Origin: a bacterium
GTDB lineage: Bacteria > Fibrobacterota > Fibrobacteria > UBA11236
Direction of reading: 5' to 3'
Length of the DNA stretch: 59,488 nucleotides
NCBI GenBank assembly: GCA_900299345.1
Contig: OMJM01000080.1
Span: 1 to 59,488 of the forward strand
This document shows positions 9,865-19,134 of the stretch, one piece after another. The notes under the pieces were generated by a model. It had not been told where the DNA came from. It did not search any database and saw only the letters and a program-made list of their open reading frames with translations. The position numbers and the translations under genes are program-made. Positions within the stretch are counted from its first letter, which is position 1; each line of letters begins with the position of its first letter.

Positions 9865-10968
9865 ATGGGTTTCAAGTGCGGCATTGTCGGTCTTCCCAAC
9901 GTCGGAAAATCCACCATTTTCAATGCCCTGACGTCAGCTGGGGCCGAGGCGGCCAACTTCCCCTTTTGCACCAAAGACCCCAATGTGGGCATGGTCAACA
10001 TTCCCGATCCGCGTCTCAAGGAGCTCACCCGCATCTATAAACCCAAACGCGAGGTTCCGGCGGTCATGCAGTTCGTGGATATCGCAGGATTGGTCAAGGG
10101 CGCTTCACAGGGCGAGGGATTGGGAAACCAGTTCCTTTCGCACATCCGCGAAACAGATGCGATCATGCATGTTGTCCGTTGCTTCGAAGACGTGGATGTA
10201 ACCCACGTCGAAGGATCCGTGGATCCCATGCGTGATGCCGATGTGGTCAATCTCGAGCTTGCCTTGCGCGACCTCGACACGCTGGACAAGAAACTGCAGA
10301 AGGACAAAAAACTGGCCGGGCAACCCAGCGCCGAAGCCAAGGAAGCCAAAGCTCGCGTCACGGTTCTGGAGCGCATCAAGGTGTTCTTGGATCAAGGCCA
10401 ACCTGCGCGCATGGCCGGGTTGTCGAAGGAAGAAGAAGACTTGATCAAGGATCTTGGGTTGCTGACTTCTAAACCGATGTTCTACTGCGCCAACATGCGC
10501 GAAGACGAAATTCAGTCCGGCAACGATCATCTCAAGAAGATTCAGGAGTATGCCAAGGGACAAGGCTGTGACGTGGTGGTGATCAGCGGCAAAATTGAAA
10601 GCGAAATTGCCGAGTTGAATCCTGAAGAGAAGGACGATTTTCTCAAGACCATGGGACTAACGGAGAGCGGACTGGATCGAGTCATTCGCAAGGGGTTTTC
10701 CATGCTCGGCCTGCAAACTTATTTCACGGCTGGTGAACAGGAAACGCGGGCATGGACAATTCACAAAGGATGGAAGGCCCCGCAGGCCGCGGGTGTGATT
10801 CACACGGATTTCGAAAAAGGATTCATCCGGGCGGAAACTTTGGGTTATGCCGACTTCACCAAATGCGGAAGCTGGCAGGGCGCCAAGGAAAAGGGCTTGG
10901 TTCGAACCGAAGGCAAAGACTACGTGGTGCAGGATGCCGATATCATGCACTTCCTCTTCAACGTCTAA
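9865..10968 (+). CDS. ychF: YchF family ATPase (Obg-related)
   Basis: Universally conserved P-loop protein of the Obg group that binds ribosomes and prefers ATP in studied members. It is 367 residues, full length. Walker [10 protein letters not shown] is at residues 8-16 and the G3 motif is [10 protein letters not shown]. The G4 position reads YCANMRED instead of NKxD, as expected for YchF. The C-terminal TGS domain carries [15 protein letters not shown] and the family end GWQGAKEKG-like segment. It is convergent with nth. Confidence 0.96.
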   Translation: MGFKCGIVGLPNVGKSTIFNALTSAGAEAANFPFCTKDPNVGMVNIPDPRLKELTRIYKPKREVPAVMQFVDIAGLVKGASQGEGLGNQFLSHIRETDAIMHVVRCFEDVDVTHVEGSVDPMRDADVVNLELALRDLDTLDKKLQKDKKLAGQPSAEAKEAKARVTVLERIKVFLDQGQPARMAGLSKEEEDLIKDLGLLTSKPMFYCANMREDEIQSGNDHLKKIQEYAKGQGCDVVVISGKIESEIAELNPEEKDDFLKTMGLTESGLDRVIRKGFSMLGLQTYFTAGEQETRAWTIHKGWKAPQAAGVIHTDFEKGFIRAETLGYADFTKCGSWQGAKEKGLVRTEGKDYVVQDADIMHFLFNV

Positions 10969-11011
10969 CTTGTAGTTTTAGTTTATTTTAAATCAATGAG
11001 TTATGGGTGAA

Positions 11012-11671
11012 CTAAACCCGTTTTTTAGACGGTTTTTCCACCATTTTCGATTTGACCCGGTATTTTGAGCATACTGGACATTTTTGGGGATCGTGGCCCC
11101 GAGCGGGGCAATACTCCCGACCGTAATAGATGAGCTGCAAGTGCCGTCTGCCCCACTCTTCAGACGGGAATAAAGCCTTTAAATCCTTTTCCGTTTGTTC
11201 CACGTTCTTGCCATTGGAAAGCCCCCAACGTTCCGCAAGACGGTGAATATGCGTGTCCACCGGAAAGGCCGGTTTGCCGAAAGCTTGCACCATGACCACA
11301 GAGGCTGTTTTGTGGCCCACACCCGGGAGGGCCTCCAACTCCTCCATATTATTCGGGACTTTCCCTCCATGCCGTTCCAGCAGTAGCCGGGCGAGCTTGT
11401 GGAGATTCCGGCTTTTAGTGGGAGCAAGACCCACGGTCTTGATTATGGATTCGATCTCGCGTGGCGTCAGTTTTGCCAATGCTTCTGGCGTGGCTGCGCG
11501 GCGGAAGAGTTCCGGAGTCACGAGGTTCACGGATTTATCGGTGGCTTGAGCGGAAAGCAACACCGCCACACACAAAGTGAATGGATTCTCATGTCGTAGC
11601 GGAATCGGTGGTTTGGGATAGAGTTTGTCCAGAATCGCGCCAATCCGCTTGGCTTTTTCTTTTTGTGTCAT
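11012..11671 (-). CDS. nth: Endonuclease III with a three-cysteine Fe-S region
   Basis: DNA glycosylase / AP lyase for oxidised pyrimidines. It is 219 residues from the ATG at 11671; a TTG 9 nt upstream is less likely. The helix-hairpin-helix reads LPGVGHK, with catalytic lysine K121, and the catalytic aspartate is D139 in FPVDTHIHRL. The C-terminal cluster region has cysteines at 188, 198 and 201 only. The usual spacing C-x6-C-x2-C-x5-C is changed to C-x9-C-x2-C with no fourth cysteine. This may be a lineage variant that uses another ligand or a modified cluster. Confidence 0.93.
   Translation of the reverse strand: MTQKEKAKRIGAILDKLYPKPPIPLRHENPFTLCVAVLLSAQATDKSVNLVTPELFRRAATPEALAKLTPREIESIIKTVGLAPTKSRNLHKLARLLLERHGGKVPNNMEELEALPGVGHKTASVVMVQAFGKPAFPVDTHIHRLAERWGLSNGKNVEQTEKDLKALFPSEEWGRRHLQLIYYGREYCPARGHDPQKCPVCSKYRVKSKMVEKPSKKRV
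11014..11037 (+). terminator. Possible terminator for ychF, overlapping the nth 3' end
   Basis: AAACCCGT can pair with ACGGTTT (one bulged C) across a T-rich loop, followed by TTTTT on the plus strand. It overlaps the last codons of nth on the other strand. The stem is short, so this is a weak call. Confidence 0.35.
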
Positions 11672-11698
11672 GCTCTTCAAAGGATATAACTTTTAAGC

Positions 11699-12700
11699 AT
11701 GCCATCCTCGCCTTGTTATGTCATTACCGGCGCAGCCGGATTCATCGGCAGTGCACTTGCTTATCGTCTCAACCAGCTGGGCCGGGACAATCTCATCCTC
11801 GTGGACGGACTGGGAACGGATACCCGCTGGAAGAACCTGGTTCCCTTGCGTTACGCCGATTATTACGACCGCAAAGATTTTCTGGAAGCCTTGCTGGCAG
11901 GAAAGCTTGACCATTTGCATATCAAGGCCATCTTTCATCTCGGAGCGTGTTCTTCCACTACTGAGGCGGATGCGGGATTCCTGCTCAAGAACAATTTTGA
12001 ATACACGAAGCTTTTGGCGCAATGGTGTGGTCGCCACAAGACGCCGATCCGTTTCATCTACGCGTCTTCTGCGGCGACGTATGGCGACGGCAGTCTCGGT
12101 TACAGCGACGATCATGCCCTGATTCCCCGCCTGCGTCCCTTGAACGGGTATGGATACTCCAAACACCTTTTCGACCTGTGGGCGCTGCGCCATGACGCAT
12201 TCGATTACGCGGTGGGTCTCAAGTATTTCAATGTGTATGGACCCAACGAGTACCACAAGGACGACATGAAAAGCATGGTGGCGAAGGCCCATACCCAGAT
12301 TCATGAAGCCGGTTCGGTGAAGCTGTTCAAATCCTATCGCCCGGATTATCGCGACGGTGAACAGAAACGCGACTTTCTCCATGTGATGGATGCGGTGGAC
12401 ATGACCTTGTTCTTCCTCAATCCCAAGATTGCGGGCGGGATTTACAATGTGGGAACCGGACAATCCCGCACATGGATCGACATGATGAATGCCGTGTTTT
12501 CCGCCATGGGCCGCGAGCCGCGCATCGACTTCATTCCCATGCCGGAAGTGATTCGGGACAAGTACCAATACTTCACCGAAGCGGAGATGGGCAAGATCCG
12601 CAAGGCGGGTTATCGCAAGCCCATTCAATCATTGGAAGAAGGCGTTTCGGCCTATGTTCCCTATCTCGAAATGGGTCAGCAGATATTAGGCTGGAATTAA
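11699..12700 (+). CDS. hldD: ADP-L-glycero-D-manno-heptose 6-epimerase
   Basis: Short-chain dehydrogenase-type epimerase that makes ADP-L-glycero-D-manno-heptose for the LPS inner core. It is 333 residues long. The NAD(P)-binding motif TGAAGFIG lies near residue 10. The HLGACSSTTE, YASSAATYG and YGYSKHLFD motifs (the last with the catalytic Tyr/Lys) and YFNVYGPNEYHK are all characteristic of HldD/RfaD. Start codons of hldD and nth are only 27 nt apart and divergent. This gene is direct evidence for an LPS-bearing outer membrane. Confidence 0.95.
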   Translation: MPSSPCYVITGAAGFIGSALAYRLNQLGRDNLILVDGLGTDTRWKNLVPLRYADYYDRKDFLEALLAGKLDHLHIKAIFHLGACSSTTEADAGFLLKNNFEYTKLLAQWCGRHKTPIRFIYASSAATYGDGSLGYSDDHALIPRLRPLNGYGYSKHLFDLWALRHDAFDYAVGLKYFNVYGPNEYHKDDMKSMVAKAHTQIHEAGSVKLFKSYRPDYRDGEQKRDFLHVMDAVDMTLFFLNPKIAGGIYNVGTGQSRTWIDMMNAVFSAMGREPRIDFIPMPEVIRDKYQYFTEAEMGKIRKAGYRKPIQSLEEGVSAYVPYLEMGQQILGWN

Positions 12701-12704
12701 CCCA

Positions 12705-13457
12705 TTAATGATGCCAAGCGCGGTGCAGATATCCCAGATAAAGTGACACCACCAACGCGGCGATGAATCCGATCCACGCGGTGGGTTTTCTGCGCAACAT
12801 TTGGCCGCTGTGAGGCAACATTCCTGTCAGCACTGTGTAGGTCAGAATCCCTGCTGAAAATCCAAGTAAAGCATCCAGTGTGCTTCGCGGCGCACTTCGC
12901 AAAAACAAACCGATGAAGAAGCATACCGGGCTGATCAGACCGTTGGCCATGCCCATCCATGTCAATCGATTCCCGCGATAATGCCAGTGGCCCAAGGCCA
13001 GAGCCAGAGCGAACGACGACGTGACCTTGTGAAACACCATTCCCAGATTCAGGCCGGACAGAAGTGGGGGATGAATCAAACCGATCAGGACACCATCGTT
13101 GATGGAGCATACGGAGAGCGCCAGAAAAAAAGTCCAACCCAGCGGATCGTGTTTGTGTCCTGCTTCGCAGCATGGATCGCGGTGAAAAACCTTGCGGGAC
13201 ATGAACGCCATGAAACCCGCTCCGGCCAGAAATGCGATCAGAGGTGACTTGGATTCCAGCAAGGCATGGGGTAACAAGGTAATGCCGAGATAACCCAGGA
13301 AAAAAGCCACGGTGATGGGATAAAGATGATCGAGCGCGGAAGTTCCCATATCCTCCGAATGCACCCGATTGCGAAACGGAAGGACTCCCAGAACGAACCC
13401 CAGCCACGAACTGGCGGCCAATCCGGCAGGAAGCCACAAAAAATTCATTTCAGACAT
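12705..13457 (-). CDS. ZIP-like metal transporter
   Basis: A 250-residue, strongly hydrophobic protein with about eight predicted membrane helices. The helix IV/V region reads LSVCSINDGVLIGL and MVFHKVTSSFALALAL, which matches the ZIP pattern (HNxPEG and HKIPEG), though the first motif is altered to S-I-N-D-G. A His/Cys-rich cytoplasmic-type loop (CCEAGHKHD) could bind metal. The ATG at 13457 is chosen as the first plausible start; no strong ribosome-binding site is seen. It is convergent with hldD (4-nt gap). Zinc is the likely substrate, which is inference. Confidence 0.7.
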   Translation of the reverse strand: MSEMNFLWLPAGLAASSWLGFVLGVLPFRNRVHSEDMGTSALDHLYPITVAFFLGYLGITLLPHALLESKSPLIAFLAGAGFMAFMSRKVFHRDPCCEAGHKHDPLGWTFFLALSVCSINDGVLIGLIHPPLLSGLNLGMVFHKVTSSFALALALGHWHYRGNRLTWMGMANGLISPVCFFIGLFLRSAPRSTLDALLGFSAGILTYTVLTGMLPHSGQMLRRKPTAWIGFIAALVVSLYLGYLHRAWHH

Positions 13458-13530
13458 GGAGACGGAAGCGTAAGTCGCGCAGCGTGTTCTGGCAAGCAAT
13501 CTGTCGTGGTTTCATATATTCCTCAATGAA

Positions 13531-14028
13531 ATGAAAAAACCACAAAGATGGAATGTCGCTTTGGTTGCAGCGCTTGTTTTTGCAACACTCCTTGCAGGAT
13601 GTGGCAGGGAGCATCGCGCGGGTGAAATGCCCGATATTTCTTTGAAGACTTATTCAGGGGGAACGTATACCGCTTCATCCGAAGACACACAAGTGACCTT
13701 GGTCGTCTTCTGGGCGACGTGGTGTCGTCCCTGTCTCATGGAGATCCCGGCCTTGGTGCAGTTGCAGCAAAAGTATCAGGATCGCCAGTTTCGCGTTGTC
13801 GGAGTGAATACCGACGATCCTACGGGAGCCAAAGCACTACCTATCATGAAGATGATGGGTGTCAATTATCAGATGGTCATTGGCGACGACAAGATTGCCG
13901 GGAAGTTTGGCGGTGTCTGGGGGCTTCCCACTTCTTTTCTTGTTGGTCGGGATGGATTGATCAAGGAGAAATTTCAAGGATTGTGGCCGGTAGAAGTACT
14001 GGACGAAAAAATCACGGCACAATTGTGA
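13531..14028 (+). CDS. TlpA-like thioredoxin-fold lipoprotein
   Basis: A 165-residue exported thiol-disulfide oxidoreductase. The lipobox LLAGC puts the lipidated cysteine at residue 24. The redox motif is WCRPC (C65, C68) and the cis-proline loop is GLPTSFLV. The AhpC/TSA/TlpA fold suggests a periplasm-facing reductant or a cytochrome-maturation-like function. It is divergent from the ZIP-like gene and lies 70 nt before leuC without functional relation to it. Confidence 0.88.
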   Translation: MKKPQRWNVALVAALVFATLLAGCGREHRAGEMPDISLKTYSGGTYTASSEDTQVTLVVFWATWCRPCLMEIPALVQLQQKYQDRQFRVVGVNTDDPTGAKALPIMKMMGVNYQMVIGDDKIAGKFGGVWGLPTSFLVGRDGLIKEKFQGLWPVEVLDEKITAQL

Positions 14029-14098
14029 TTTTATGGCCCGTAGGGTGGGATTTAATCCTGCCTTTACAGGCGCCATTTTCTATTTTGACGTTCCCGCT

Positions 14099-15514
14099 AT
14101 GAAACAGAATCTTTACAACAAGGTCTTTGACCGGCATGTCGTCAGTCGTTTGTCCTCCGGACAGTATCAAGTCTTTATTGGCCTGCATCTAGTCCACGAG
14201 GTCACCTCTCCGCAAGCGTTCGCCTTGATCCGCGAGCGTGGGCTCAAGGTGCGTTTCCCGAACCGCACCTTTGCCACGGTCGATCACATCATCCCGACTG
14301 ACGCGCGGGAGCGGAAACGCCCCTTGCTGGATTCGCTGGCCGAAGAAATGCTCCAGGCCATTGAAAAGAACACGGCGGAATTCGGCGTCAATTATTTCGG
14401 CACCGATTCGGGCCGACAGGGAATTGTTCACGTCATCGGGCCGGAACTCGGCCTGACTCAGCCGGGTATGACCATTGCCTGTGGTGACAGTCATACTTCG
14501 ACACATGGTGCATTTGGTTCGCTGGCGTTTGGAATCGGTACCAGTCAGGTGGCCGATATTCTCGCCACGCAAACCATGAGCTTGGGCCGCCTGAAAGTCC
14601 GCAAGATCCAGGTGAATGGACGCCTCGGCCCCGGCGTGTATGCCAAGGACGTGATTCTCGCCATCATCCGCAAGCTTGGTGTGAATGGCGGCGTAGGCTA
14701 TGCCTACGAGTACACTGGAGATGTGATCTCGAATTTCACGATGGAAGAGCGCATGACGCTGTGCAACATGTCCATCGAGGGTGGTGCGCGTATCGGTTAC
14801 GTGAATCCGGATGAGACGACCTTTGCGTATCTCAAGGGGCGGCCCCATGCGCCGCAAGGCTCTGATTGGGACAAGGCCGTGGAATACTGGCGAAGTGTGG
14901 CTTCAGACAGCGATGCCACCTTTGATGATGTGGTGACGCTGGATGGCAGCAGTTTGGCTCCTCATGTCACTTGGGGTATTACTCCAGGCCAGTCGCTGCC
15001 CGTGGATGGCGCAGTGCCTTCCGTGTCGTCTTTTCAGGAATCGGAACAGCAACTCATCCGTGAAGCGTTGGAATACATGGATCTCAAGGAAGGCCAAAAA
15101 ATTGAAGGCGTTCCTGTGGACGTGGTGTTCATCGGCTCCTGCACCAATGGCCGCATCTCGGATTTGGAAGAAGCGGCCCGTGTCGTGAAAGGCATGAAGG
15201 TGGCATCTGGAGTCAAGGCATTGGTCGTGCCGGGTTCGGAACAGGTGGAGCGTGAAGCCGAAGCCAAAGGGTTGCCAGAAGTATTCCGCGCCGCCGGTTT
15301 TGAATGGCGCGAGCCGGGTTGTTCCATGTGCCTGGCCATGAATCCGGACAAGCTCAAGGATCGCCAAATCAGCGCTTCGACCAGCAACCGCAATTTCAAG
15401 GGGCGCCAGGGTTCACCCTCCGGTCGCACCCTGCTCATGAGTCCCGTCATGGCCGCTGCCGCTGCCGTCACGGGAAAAGTTGCCGACGCACGCAAAGTGT
15501 TCCGGCTGGGATAA
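14099..15514 (+). CDS. leuC: 3-isopropylmalate dehydratase large subunit
   Basis: Fe-S isomerase of leucine biosynthesis (2- to 3-isopropylmalate). It is 471 residues from the ATG at 14099, beginning [15 protein letters not shown] like other LeuC proteins. An in-frame ATG at 14033 would add a 22-residue tail foreign to the family. The 4Fe-4S ligands are in IGSCTNGR and [19 protein letters not shown] and [12 protein letters not shown] are substrate and cluster motifs. It pairs with leuD directly downstream. Confidence 0.95.
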   Translation: MKQNLYNKVFDRHVVSRLSSGQYQVFIGLHLVHEVTSPQAFALIRERGLKVRFPNRTFATVDHIIPTDARERKRPLLDSLAEEMLQAIEKNTAEFGVNYFGTDSGRQGIVHVIGPELGLTQPGMTIACGDSHTSTHGAFGSLAFGIGTSQVADILATQTMSLGRLKVRKIQVNGRLGPGVYAKDVILAIIRKLGVNGGVGYAYEYTGDVISNFTMEERMTLCNMSIEGGARIGYVNPDETTFAYLKGRPHAPQGSDWDKAVEYWRSVASDSDATFDDVVTLDGSSLAPHVTWGITPGQSLPVDGAVPSVSSFQESEQQLIREALEYMDLKEGQKIEGVPVDVVFIGSCTNGRISDLEEAARVVKGMKVASGVKALVVPGSEQVEREAEAKGLPEVFRAAGFEWREPGCSMCLAMNPDKLKDRQISASTSNRNFKGRQGSPSGRTLLMSPVMAAAAAVTGKVADARKVFRLG

Positions 15515-15525
15515 GGATTGGAATC

Positions 15526-16137
15526 ATGACTGCTGCTTCAACCATTGTTTCTTCGGTCTCCGGCCGCGTCGTTTCTGTTCGTGGCAACGACATCGACACG
15601 GATCGCATCATTCCCGCGCGATTTCTCCGTTGCGTCACGTTCGACGGGCTGGGAGAACATGCCTTCGAAGACGATCGCCGTGGGTTGAAAGCGAAAGGAC
15701 AGACGCACTCGTTTGACGAGGCGAAATATCAGGGCGCGAGCATTCTGTTTGTGAACAAAAATTTTGGTTGTGGCAGCAGTCGTGAGCATGCTCCCCAAGC
15801 GTTAATGCGCTGGGGAATCCAGGCCGTGGTCGGTGAAAGCTTTGCGGAGATATTTTTTGGAAACTGCGTCTCGCTGGGTATTCCCTGCGTCACGGTGGAC
15901 GAAGCTGCCATCGCAAAATTGATGGCTGCAGCGGAAGCAAATTCCACGGCTTCGTGGACTTTGGATTTGGAAGCGCAAAAGATCTCCGGTCCTGTTTCCG
16001 AGACTGCCACCATGCCCGAAGGACCGCGATCGCAATTCCTCAGCGGTAAATGGAACCCCATGAGCGAGTTGCTGTCCCATCTTGCCGAAGTCGACTCAGT
16101 GGGCGCTGCCCTCCCCTATGTCAGCGGTCGGTGGTAA
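15526..16137 (+). CDS. leuD: 3-isopropylmalate dehydratase small subunit
   Basis: Partner of LeuC that carries the swivelling substrate-recognition domain. It is 203 residues from the ATG at 15526, which lies 11 nt after leuC and follows AAGGATTGG. NDIDTDRIIPARFL and NFGCGSSREHAPQAL are the diagnostic motifs. Upstream in-frame codons overlap leuC and are not used. The 3' end overlaps the start of the aminopeptidase gene by about 20 nt. Confidence 0.95.
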   Translation: MTAASTIVSSVSGRVVSVRGNDIDTDRIIPARFLRCVTFDGLGEHAFEDDRRGLKAKGQTHSFDEAKYQGASILFVNKNFGCGSSREHAPQALMRWGIQAVVGESFAEIFFGNCVSLGIPCVTVDEAAIAKLMAAAEANSTASWTLDLEAQKISGPVSETATMPEGPRSQFLSGKWNPMSELLSHLAEVDSVGAALPYVSGRW

Positions 16138-17560
16138 TACGAGCCTCCTGCAGCGTTATTCCCAAGTCTTTCCAGTCGGTTCCGCGGGTTCGCGTTTCAC
16201 AGCCATTCTGAAACGCCGCCGTCAGCGCCATATCGAAGCGTTGGATGGCTTTGCGATCTTCGCCGGGGTTTCGCACGAACCCGGCGCAGAAAACATCTGG
16301 CACATGAACGGCCTTAAGATTTTTCAGGAACCCGCCCTCATCCATCTTTGCGGCATCAATCAACCCGGAATCGTTCTGGCGCTGATTCCGGGAGGGAAAT
16401 CCCAAGAGATTCTGTTTGTTCCGGAAAAGAACCCTGACAAGGAATTTTGGGATGGAGTGCGCTTTGGATACCCCACCAATGGAAATCCAAAAACGTCGAA
16501 AGACTTGAAAGAGGTACGAAAGCTTACTGGAATTCAGGACGTCCGTCCGATGGGCCAATTCGATGCGTGGTTCGTGGATTTAGTTCGTCGCAACAAGAAG
16601 TCATGGGGCTACAGCTTCTATCACCAGTATCCCGATCCTGTGAAAAAAGGTGGGTTTCGCGTCACTACGACGGATCACAACTTTGCCTTTGAGCAGCGCC
16701 TTGAGAAAATCGCCATACGAGCACGTCGAAATTTCGAAATCCGGAGCAGCGCTTCCCTGCATTTCAAATTACGCTTGCCGTTGGAACCGGAACAGATCAA
16801 AGACGTCGCAAAAGCGACGGCAATCACCGGTTCCGCATTCATCGAAACACTGAGGTCATTGTCGAAATTCCGGAACGAGAACGAGTTGTCGGCGCATTTG
16901 GAACATGGCATGCGCCGTCGCAGTCCCTACGGCTTAAGTTTTCCTTCCATCGTGGCAGGAGGTCGTAACGCCACGGTCTTACATTATCTCAAGAACGACG
17001 AACCCTTGAAGCACGGTTCCCTTGTGCTCATCGATTTTGGCGCCCGTTATGGCACCATGCATGCGGATATTTCACGCACGATCCCGCTGTCTGGTAAATT
17101 CAACCCTTTGCAAAGGCTGCTCTACGGCATCGTCCTGGATGCATTGCGGTTCAATCAACACAATGCCAAGCCAGGAAACACCATCCGCAAGATGAACGAG
17201 GATGTGTGGGCTTTCATTGAGAATGAACTACAGACGAGATTCTACTCAAAAGGTGGCAAGGCGGAAAGGGCTTACTCTGGTAAACCACACGGCGTTTCCC
17301 ATCTCATGGGCGAACAGGAGCACGACGGGGATCCGCATCGCATTTACCACGACGAACCTTTGAAGCCTGGGTGGCAGATTTCCAACGAACCGGGGCTTTA
17401 CGGTCATTTCTCCATACGACTGGGTGGCAGGCGTTATGCAGAGTGGATAGGCATCCGTATCGAAGACAATCTTCTCGTCACCCCCAAGGGATGCCGCAAC
17501 CTCTCCGAATCCATCCCTCGGGAACCTGAAGATATTGAACGCCTCATTGGACTTGACTGA
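16118..17560 (+). CDS. pepP: Xaa-Pro aminopeptidase (M24B, PepP-like)
   Basis: Dinuclear metallopeptidase that removes N-terminal residues preceding proline. From the ATG at 16118 it is 480 residues; an ATG at 16082 is also in frame but lies deeper in leuD. An N-terminal AMP_N-type domain precedes the pita-bread domain, where the five metal ligands are visible: two Asp in DFGARYGTMHADISR, His in HGVSHLMG, Glu in NEPGLY and Glu in IRIEDNLLV. A GRRYAEWIG segment near the end is slightly unusual. The exact start is uncertain. Confidence 0.88.
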   Translation: MSAVGGNTSLLQRYSQVFPVGSAGSRFTAILKRRRQRHIEALDGFAIFAGVSHEPGAENIWHMNGLKIFQEPALIHLCGINQPGIVLALIPGGKSQEILFVPEKNPDKEFWDGVRFGYPTNGNPKTSKDLKEVRKLTGIQDVRPMGQFDAWFVDLVRRNKKSWGYSFYHQYPDPVKKGGFRVTTTDHNFAFEQRLEKIAIRARRNFEIRSSASLHFKLRLPLEPEQIKDVAKATAITGSAFIETLRSLSKFRNENELSAHLEHGMRRRSPYGLSFPSIVAGGRNATVLHYLKNDEPLKHGSLVLIDFGARYGTMHADISRTIPLSGKFNPLQRLLYGIVLDALRFNQHNAKPGNTIRKMNEDVWAFIENELQTRFYSKGGKAERAYSGKPHGVSHLMGEQEHDGDPHRIYHDEPLKPGWQISNEPGLYGHFSIRLGGRRYAEWIGIRIEDNLLVTPKGCRNLSESIPREPEDIERLIGLD

Positions 17561-17578
17561 ACGTGTATATTTGACCCC

Positions 17579-18349
17579 ATGAAGCAGAAGAAACCTGCCA
17601 AAAAGACTCCCGTAAAGCCCGCAAAAAAGGCTCCGGTTAAAAAGGCCGTAAAATCAGTTTCCCTCAAACCAATGGTGAAAAAAGAGCCAGTGAAGCCTAC
17701 GACAAAAACAGAATCACAAAAATCATCCAAACCTTCTTCTAAGCCTGCCGATAATGCGAGTCTCATCAAGAAAACGATTGTTGAAACCCCTGTGACCGTG
17801 GCAAAGCGTACCGAAAGCAAGCCCAAACCCAAAGCGCCACGGATCAAGGATGACGATGAGTTTCTTCTGGATCTTGAAGAAAAAGAGGATATGCTAGATG
17901 AAGAAAAGAAGGATCTGGCCAAGGCTCTTAGCGACGACGATGACGCTCTCGACACCTCCTTCATTCCTACCGACACCTCGGAGCGTTATATCCTTGTGGT
18001 GGATGAAGAGGGGCAACGCCGAATTGAAACAGTGACTATTATCTCTCAAATTCTCCCAAATGCCATCATTGAAGTCGCTGATGATCCGGACGAGGCATGG
18101 GATATCATGCAAGACTGCGAGTTTGATACGTATGTGGTCAACTTCCTCATGCCCGGTTACAGCTCTTCGCCTTTCGTGAAAGCCGTGGCAAATCGCCCTG
18201 ATCACCCCCTGTTGCTTGGGTTTGCGGCAGACAAGATCTCCGATGCCGTGGATCCCAAGAAAGGGTTGAAAATCATTCCCTTGAAACGTCTTTTTGACTT
18301 GGATGTAAGTGCCGGGGCTGAAAACGCTTCCACAGAGGGAGCAGCCTAA
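17579..18349 (+). CDS. Lysine/proline-rich protein with a degenerate receiver domain
   Basis: A 256-residue protein of unknown function in three parts. Residues 1-90 are a low-complexity basic tail of K/P/A repeats (KPAKKAPVKK), similar in composition to histone-H1-like tails. Residues 91-130 are strongly acidic. Residues 137-242 resemble a CheY-type receiver (YILVVDEEG). The phosphoacceptor aspartate is replaced by N188 in VVNFLMPG, and the conserved Thr/Ser step reads LLLGFAADK. Phosphorylation is therefore unlikely. It may bind nucleic acid or an acidic partner through the tail. No operon partner is evident. Confidence 0.6.
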   Translation: MKQKKPAKKTPVKPAKKAPVKKAVKSVSLKPMVKKEPVKPTTKTESQKSSKPSSKPADNASLIKKTIVETPVTVAKRTESKPKPKAPRIKDDDEFLLDLEEKEDMLDEEKKDLAKALSDDDDALDTSFIPTDTSERYILVVDEEGQRRIETVTIISQILPNAIIEVADDPDEAWDIMQDCEFDTYVVNFLMPGYSSSPFVKAVANRPDHPLLLGFAADKISDAVDPKKGLKIIPLKRLFDLDVSAGAENASTEGAA

Positions 18350-18354
18350 ATTTT

Positions 18355-18385
18355 TTATAACTCGCTATTTTTCAGTAAGTTATAA
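18355..18385. terminator. Hairpin-forming inverted repeat after the pseudo-receiver gene
   Basis: TTATAACT (18355-18362) and AGTTATAA (18378-18385) are perfect inverted repeats with a 15-nt loop. The stem is AT-rich and lacks a T tract, so it could be a weak terminator or a regulator site. The rest of the 18350-18543 gap is AT-rich and contains the direct repeats listed next. Confidence 0.4.
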
Positions 18386-18496
18386 TTGCAAACCCAACAT
18401 TTTCCCATGTTGAAAACTTGTTTCCAACGACATAAGTGGTTGATTTTAAAAGAACAGTGAATTCAATGGTATTTATGGGCTATTCAGTAGGTTATA
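18371..18496. repeat. Pair of 14-nt direct repeats before the fatty-acid-hydroxylase-like gene
   Basis: TTCAGTAAGTTATA (18371-18384) and TTCAGTAGGTTATA (18483-18496) differ at one base and are 112 nt apart. The elements TATAACTCGCT (18357-18367) and TATAGCTCGCT (18493-18503) are likewise nearly identical. They flank an AT-rich stretch and could be paired operator sites. Apart from these repeats the gap holds no recognisable gene. Confidence 0.45.
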
Positions 18497-18543
18497 GCTC
18501 GCTGGATTTTTAAATTTTTCGGCGTTTGCTAGAAGGTTCACTC

Positions 18544-19134
18544 ATGGGAAATTTGTCATCCATTGGAATGAACGCCCAAAGGTGGATTTTGAATAAATTT
18601 GCGTTAAGTCGCGTAAATTACTGGTCCACTTTCGTCATAGACTTTTCAACTGCTGTTTTTTTCGTGATTTGGGGCATTCATTATTCTCCGAACCATCTTT
18701 GGAGCGTTGTAACAGCCTTCATAGCAGGGATCGGTTCTTGGACCCTTACCGAATATGTTTTTCATCGCTGGATCTATCATCAACCACAACTGATTTTTGG
18801 GGAAGGGCACGCCCTGCATCACGAAGAAGATGAAATGTTGATTGCCATGCCGTGGTTTATCAGCACACTTTTGATGTTCGCCCTTTGGACCCCTATTACG
18901 TATGTCTTTGGTTTTTCCCTCTTCTCCCCGGTGTTGGGCGGCTGGCTCGTAGGGTTTGTTTATTACTCCCTCGTGCATCACAGCCACCATCATTGGAATC
19001 TCGAAATTGGGTGGATGCGTAAACTCAAGGCTTATCACAGGGTGCATCACCAGTTTCCGAATTGCAATTTCGGCGTGACTATGCGCTTCTGGGATATTGT
19101 GTTCGGGACCCGGTACCGGCGTCCAACCCCTTGA
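18544..19134 (+). CDS. Fatty acid hydroxylase / sterol desaturase family membrane protein
   Basis: A 196-residue di-iron membrane enzyme, probably hydroxylating or desaturating a lipid or carotenoid. Histidine clusters HRWIYH, HALHH, HHSHHHW and HRVHHQ match the family's metal-binding pattern, set between about four hydrophobic helices. The ATG at 18544 follows AGAAGG at good spacing. The stop overlaps the TTG start of the next gene (TTGA), suggesting coupled translation. The substrate cannot be deduced. Confidence 0.82.
   Translation: MGNLSSIGMNAQRWILNKFALSRVNYWSTFVIDFSTAVFFVIWGIHYSPNHLWSVVTAFIAGIGSWTLTEYVFHRWIYHQPQLIFGEGHALHHEEDEMLIAMPWFISTLLMFALWTPITYVFGFSLFSPVLGGWLVGFVYYSLVHHSHHHWNLEIGWMRKLKAYHRVHHQFPNCNFGVTMRFWDIVFGTRYRRPTP

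Noticed and set aside
18407-18460. 17-codon frame (MLKTCFQRHK...) in the gap before the fatty-acid-hydroxylase-like gene
   Set aside because: Too short, without a ribosome-binding site or attenuator-like structure; could be chance.
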